Assembly: GCF_007830125.1 (NCBI RefSeq) | Contig: NZ_VLLG01000003.1 | Location: 858,247 to 922,246 of the forward strand | Direction of reading: 5' to 3' | DNA: 64,000 nt | DNA from: Chitinophaga japonensis | Lineage (GTDB): Bacteria > Bacteroidota > Bacteroidia > Chitinophagales > Chitinophagaceae | Shown: piece by piece, positions 61,675 through 64,000 of the stretch | Layout of the letters: every line of letters begins with the position of its first letter | How positions within the stretch are numbered: position 1 is the stretch's first letter | Position numbers and translations under genes: made by a program | Notes under the pieces: model-generated | Database searches by the model: none | What the model was told of the DNA's origin: nothing | Seen by the model: the letters and a program-made list of their open reading frames with translations, nothing else

Positions 61675-61747
61675 AGTAAGAAATAAGAAGTATGAAGCAG
61701 GCATCCTACTTCATACTTCCTTCTTCCTGCTTCCTATTTCCTATTTC
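61672..61747. repeat. Word-repeat inverted element, family D, copy 2
   Basis: Left arm 61672-61701 and right arm 61705-61747 use the GAAGTAAG/GAAGTATG/GGAAATAG words, with almost no loop. It starts exactly with the leuA TGA stop. On the minus strand the right arm encodes the last residues (GNRKQEEGSMK) and the TAG stop of the dipeptidase gene. Confidence 0.75.
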
Positions 61748-62437
61748 CCCGAATCCTACATTCATCAACGGGTACTGCTCCACATCCGGCAGGTAAAAAT
61801 GCCACCACTCCGTTTCCAGCGCTACAAACCCGTGCTTTTCCATGATGCTGCGCAGCAGTGTGCGGTTGTTGCGCACCATGGTATCTGCGGGCACATAAGT
61901 GTAATGCGCTTGCTCCGTAAAATTATCATAGCCGGTAGGCATCGGTACTGCTTTCCCGCTGGCCAGTTCAATGATCGTAAGGTCTACCGCTATCCCGCGG
62001 TTATGCCCGCTGCCTTTGCGCGGGTCTGCCGCATAGCGGTCGTCCGGCACTATTTCCCACATCTTTTCCGTAACATGATAGGGCCGGTAGCCATCAAATA
62101 TTTGAAGGCCCAGTCCTTTTTCCCGCAGCTCCTCCTGTACCGCTTTCAATGCTTTGGCGGCCGGCAGCCGTAATAATACTTTCGGGTGTTTGTACAATAC
62201 CTGGTGGGTGAAGTTATTGCGCGTGGCGTACCGGATATCCGTGCGGATACCGGGTATGTAACGGGTAATGTCCACCATGCGCAGGTTGCTGTCTGCCGCG
62301 GCCTGCTGCCGGTACAGGGCTGCGCTGTTCACGATGGGGAGTCCGTACTGGTTGAGGGGGATGTCCTGCGCAAAGGCCGGCCGGCAGTAGCAAAGCAGCA
62401 GCAGGATACCGGCATATATGTGCATGGATTGCTTCAT
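61706..62437 (-). CDS. D-alanyl-D-alanine dipeptidase, VanX/DdpX type (M15)
   Basis: 243 residues with a signal peptide (YAGILLLLCYCRPAFAQ), so it is secreted to the periplasm. Zinc ligands are in GSGHNRGIAVDLTI (SxHxxGxAxD) and the ExxWH motif ETEWWHFYL; LGLQIFDGYRPYHV is the arginine motif. It cleaves D-Ala-D-Ala, probably for recycling or nutrition rather than vancomycin resistance, since no vanHA genes are nearby. The last dozen residues come from the family D repeat and are not part of the conserved domain. Confidence 0.93.
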   Translation of the reverse strand: MKQSMHIYAGILLLLCYCRPAFAQDIPLNQYGLPIVNSAALYRQQAAADSNLRMVDITRYIPGIRTDIRYATRNNFTHQVLYKHPKVLLRLPAAKALKAVQEELREKGLGLQIFDGYRPYHVTEKMWEIVPDDRYAADPRKGSGHNRGIAVDLTIIELASGKAVPMPTGYDNFTEQAHYTYVPADTMVRNNRTLLRSIMEKHGFVALETEWWHFYLPDVEQYPLMNVGFGEIGNRKQEEGSMK

Positions 62438-62549
62438 ATTTACTCAATTTTCTTAAAAATAGTGAAGAAAGTATACAATACAGTTAAAAAACAATTGTAA
62501 TACCCTGGTTTTAATCGGTATTTTAGAACCCTTAAAACTATAGGGAAGT

Positions 62550-63332
62550 ATGAGCTTATTCCGGTTAGATAACAAGGTGGCCGTAGTGACAGGCGCCGGC
62601 AGCGGTATTGGCCAGGCGGTAGCCAGGTGCTTTGCTGCGCAGGGCGCCATTGTGCATATTATAGAGCTGAACGAGGATGGCGGGAAAGGTACGGTAGAGG
62701 AGATCAAAGCAGCCGGCGGACAGGCGCAGGTGCACGCCTGTAACGTAGCCATGCAGGAAGAGGTGATAAAGATCATGGGCGCCATACAGGCCATATCCGG
62801 CCGTATCGACATACTGGTGAACTGTGCCGGCATTGCGCACATCGGCAAGCTGGAAACTACTTCCGAAGCGGATTTTGAGCGCGTGTTCCAGGTAAATGTA
62901 AAAGGCACCTACAACTGCATGTATGCAGTGATCGGGCAGATGAAGGAGCAGGGCGGCGGCGTGATCCTGAATGTGGCTTCTGTTGCGTCCAGTGTAGGTA
63001 TCCCGGACCGTTTCGCCTATTCCATGAGCAAGGGCGCCGTGCTTACCATGACCCTTTCTGTAGCAAAAGATTATATACATGATAATATCCGCTGCAACTG
63101 CATATCGCCCGCGCGGGTGCATACGCCGTTTGTAGACGGGTTCCTGCAAAAGAACTATCCCGGCAGGGAACAGGAGATGTTTGAAAAACTGTCAAAGACC
63201 CAACCCATCGGCCGTATGGCCAGGCCCGACGAGGTAGCCTGGCTGTCGCTGTACCTGTGCTCCGACCAGGCGGGCTTCGTTACCGGCTGCGATTACCCGA
63301 TTGATGGCGGTTTTCTGAAATTGAATAACTGA
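62550..63332 (+). CDS. Short-chain dehydrogenase/reductase (SDR)
   Basis: 260 residues of the classical SDR type. The cofactor loop is VTGAGSGIGQAVA with NAG-like NCAGIAHIG. The catalytic Ser is in NVASVASSVG and the Tyr-x-x-x-Lys pair in FAYSMSKGAVL. The C-terminus GFVTGCDYPIDGGFL is also characteristic. The acidic residue after the second strand (HIIELNEDG) favours NAD(H). The substrate is unknown; related enzymes act on sugars, alcohols or 3-oxoacyl groups. It is divergent from the dipeptidase gene. Confidence 0.93.
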   Translation: MSLFRLDNKVAVVTGAGSGIGQAVARCFAAQGAIVHIIELNEDGGKGTVEEIKAAGGQAQVHACNVAMQEEVIKIMGAIQAISGRIDILVNCAGIAHIGKLETTSEADFERVFQVNVKGTYNCMYAVIGQMKEQGGGVILNVASVASSVGIPDRFAYSMSKGAVLTMTLSVAKDYIHDNIRCNCISPARVHTPFVDGFLQKNYPGREQEMFEKLSKTQPIGRMARPDEVAWLSLYLCSDQAGFVTGCDYPIDGGFLKLNN

Positions 63333-63368
63333 TACGGCTTATCTTGCAGGATATTATAAGTTCTCATC

Positions 63369-64000
63369 ATGCAATATTTTAAGAAAGCAGTATTAGCCGC
63401 AGCCATTGCCCTGGGCATGGCGGCCTGCCAGTCAGGCACAAAACCCGCCACCGAACAGGAAGCCGGTGCTGAATTAACCCCGGCGGAACCGGCGGGCACC
63501 ATACAAGTGTCATTTACACACGAAAATGATACGCAGCAGGTAAAGATACACTTTACCATAGGCGACCAGGCAGTAGAAAAATCATTCGACCTGCCCCTGG
63601 CGAAAGATGTGGATAAGGAAGACCTGTACCGTACTGTATGGGACAAGCCCAACAGTTGCTACATAGGTGTGCTGAAGCAGAACCGCTCCACCCGTTACTA
63701 TCATGCCAGCCAGAAAGAGGATGGCGACCTGCAGATATTCCAGGTAGGCACGCCGCCGGCTGCCGTGTGGCACTACGCGGAAGGTGAGCTGGGCCTGGGT
63801 AAGATCAGCGCGAAGAAGGAGCTGACGGAAAGCTACCAGAAAAACCTCCAGTCGGGCAAGATCATCGCGGATTTTATCGTGCGCCTGGAACCGGCCACCA
63901 GCGAGGACTCTGTAACGTTGTACACCGAGTTTGGCGGTGTGAACAGGCGGCAAACGCTGGCCGTGCCCAAAGGCTATGTGCCCATGATACAGCTCACCGG
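63369..64000 (+). CDS. Lipoprotein, 3'-truncated by the window end
   Basis: The frame is open from ATG 63369 to the window end (210 codons seen). The signal (KKAVLAAAIALGMAACQSG) ends in a lipobox with Cys20, so the protein is a lipid-anchored envelope protein. The N-terminal mature part is a proline/glutamate-rich linker; a beta-rich region follows (TIQVSFTHENDTQQVKIHFTIG, in two pieces). I do not recognise the family. It follows the SDR gene by 36 bases on the same strand and may be co-transcribed. Confidence 0.75.
   Translation, partial: MQYFKKAVLAAAIALGMAACQSGTKPATEQEAGAELTPAEPAGTIQVSFTHENDTQQVKIHFTIGDQAVEKSFDLPLAKDVDKEDLYRTVWDKPNSCYIGVLKQNRSTRYYHASQKEDGDLQIFQVGTPPAAVWHYAEGELGLGKISAKKELTESYQKNLQSGKIIADFIVRLEPATSEDSVTLYTEFGGVNRRQTLAVPKGYVPMIQLT

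Noticed and set aside
3971..61747. Word-repeat arms taken as CRISPR arrays
   Set aside because: The words are 7-9 bases, not separated by unique spacers of constant length, and are arranged as inverted arms; no cas genes are present.
61706..62437. VanX-like dipeptidase as evidence for vancomycin resistance
   Set aside because: No vanH, ligase or VanRS genes are nearby and the protein has a signal peptide, unlike cytoplasmic VanX; a cell-wall recycling or nutritional role is more likely.
1..64000. tRNA, rRNA, tmRNA, insertion sequences, phage genes or integrases
   Set aside because: I scanned for their typical motifs (clover-leaf ends, transposase DDE motifs, integrase signatures) and saw none, though a covariance search was not possible.

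Overview
The window looks like a chromosomal segment of a Bacteroidota bacterium, most likely Chitinophagaceae (Chitinophaga-like). Reasons: recurrent TAnnTTTG promoter -7 boxes with TTTG -33 boxes, weak ribosome binding sites, and gene families typical of the phylum (DUF2851, DUF2520, LytS/LytTR pairs, eukaryote-like class Ia ribonucleotide reductase, FtsX-type permeases without an ATPase, a UbiA-type digeranylgeranylglyceryl-phosphate synthase homologue). No rRNA, tRNA, prophage, insertion sequence or CRISPR array was seen.

Layout. 0-13 kb: end of an FG-GAP-like protein, a small membrane protein, gcvP, a YkgJ-type cysteine cluster protein, an MFS exporter, a PQQ-type sugar dehydrogenase, a tail-specific protease, a SirB1-like protein and topA. 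13-20 kb: DUF2520, KdsC-like phosphatase, UbiA and Maf cluster; then homoserine dehydrogenase and a trans-sulfuration enzyme behind a SAM-I riboswitch with terminator; then DUF2851. 20-29 kb: dioxygenase, barrel-like protein, lipA, and an OMF/adaptor/RND efflux operon. 29-36 kb: SdpI-like protein, then a minus-strand run of di-haem cytochrome, LytS kinase, LytTR regulator and AsmA protein, with a divergent Crp/Fnr regulator. 36-40 kb: a four-gene operon (YceI, small unknown, ring-cleaving dioxygenase, esterase) and a pirin gene, both with the same palindrome at the same promoter position; this resembles quinone/electrophile defence. 40-54 kb: two FtsX permeases, nrdBA behind a cobalamin riboswitch, a TonB receptor, AraC regulator, aldo/keto reductase, FMN reductase. 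54-64 kb: a TPR-like protein, the leucine operon leuC-methyltransferase-leuD-leuB-leuA, a VanX/DdpX dipeptidase, an SDR and a truncated lipoprotein gene.

The most unusual feature is a set of eleven intergenic elements. Ten are long inverted repeats and one is a lone arm. Arms of about 25-40 bases are built from near-tandem A/T-rich words and enclose a short core. They fall into five word families: GCATAAA, ATTAATA, CCAAATT, GAAGTA and TGTAAAA. Where a family has two full copies (A, B, C) the cores are recognisably homologous, once in inverted orientation. Many begin or end exactly at flanking stop codons, and two supply the C-terminal codons of a gene. I know of no published description of this set, and its function cannot be decided from one window.
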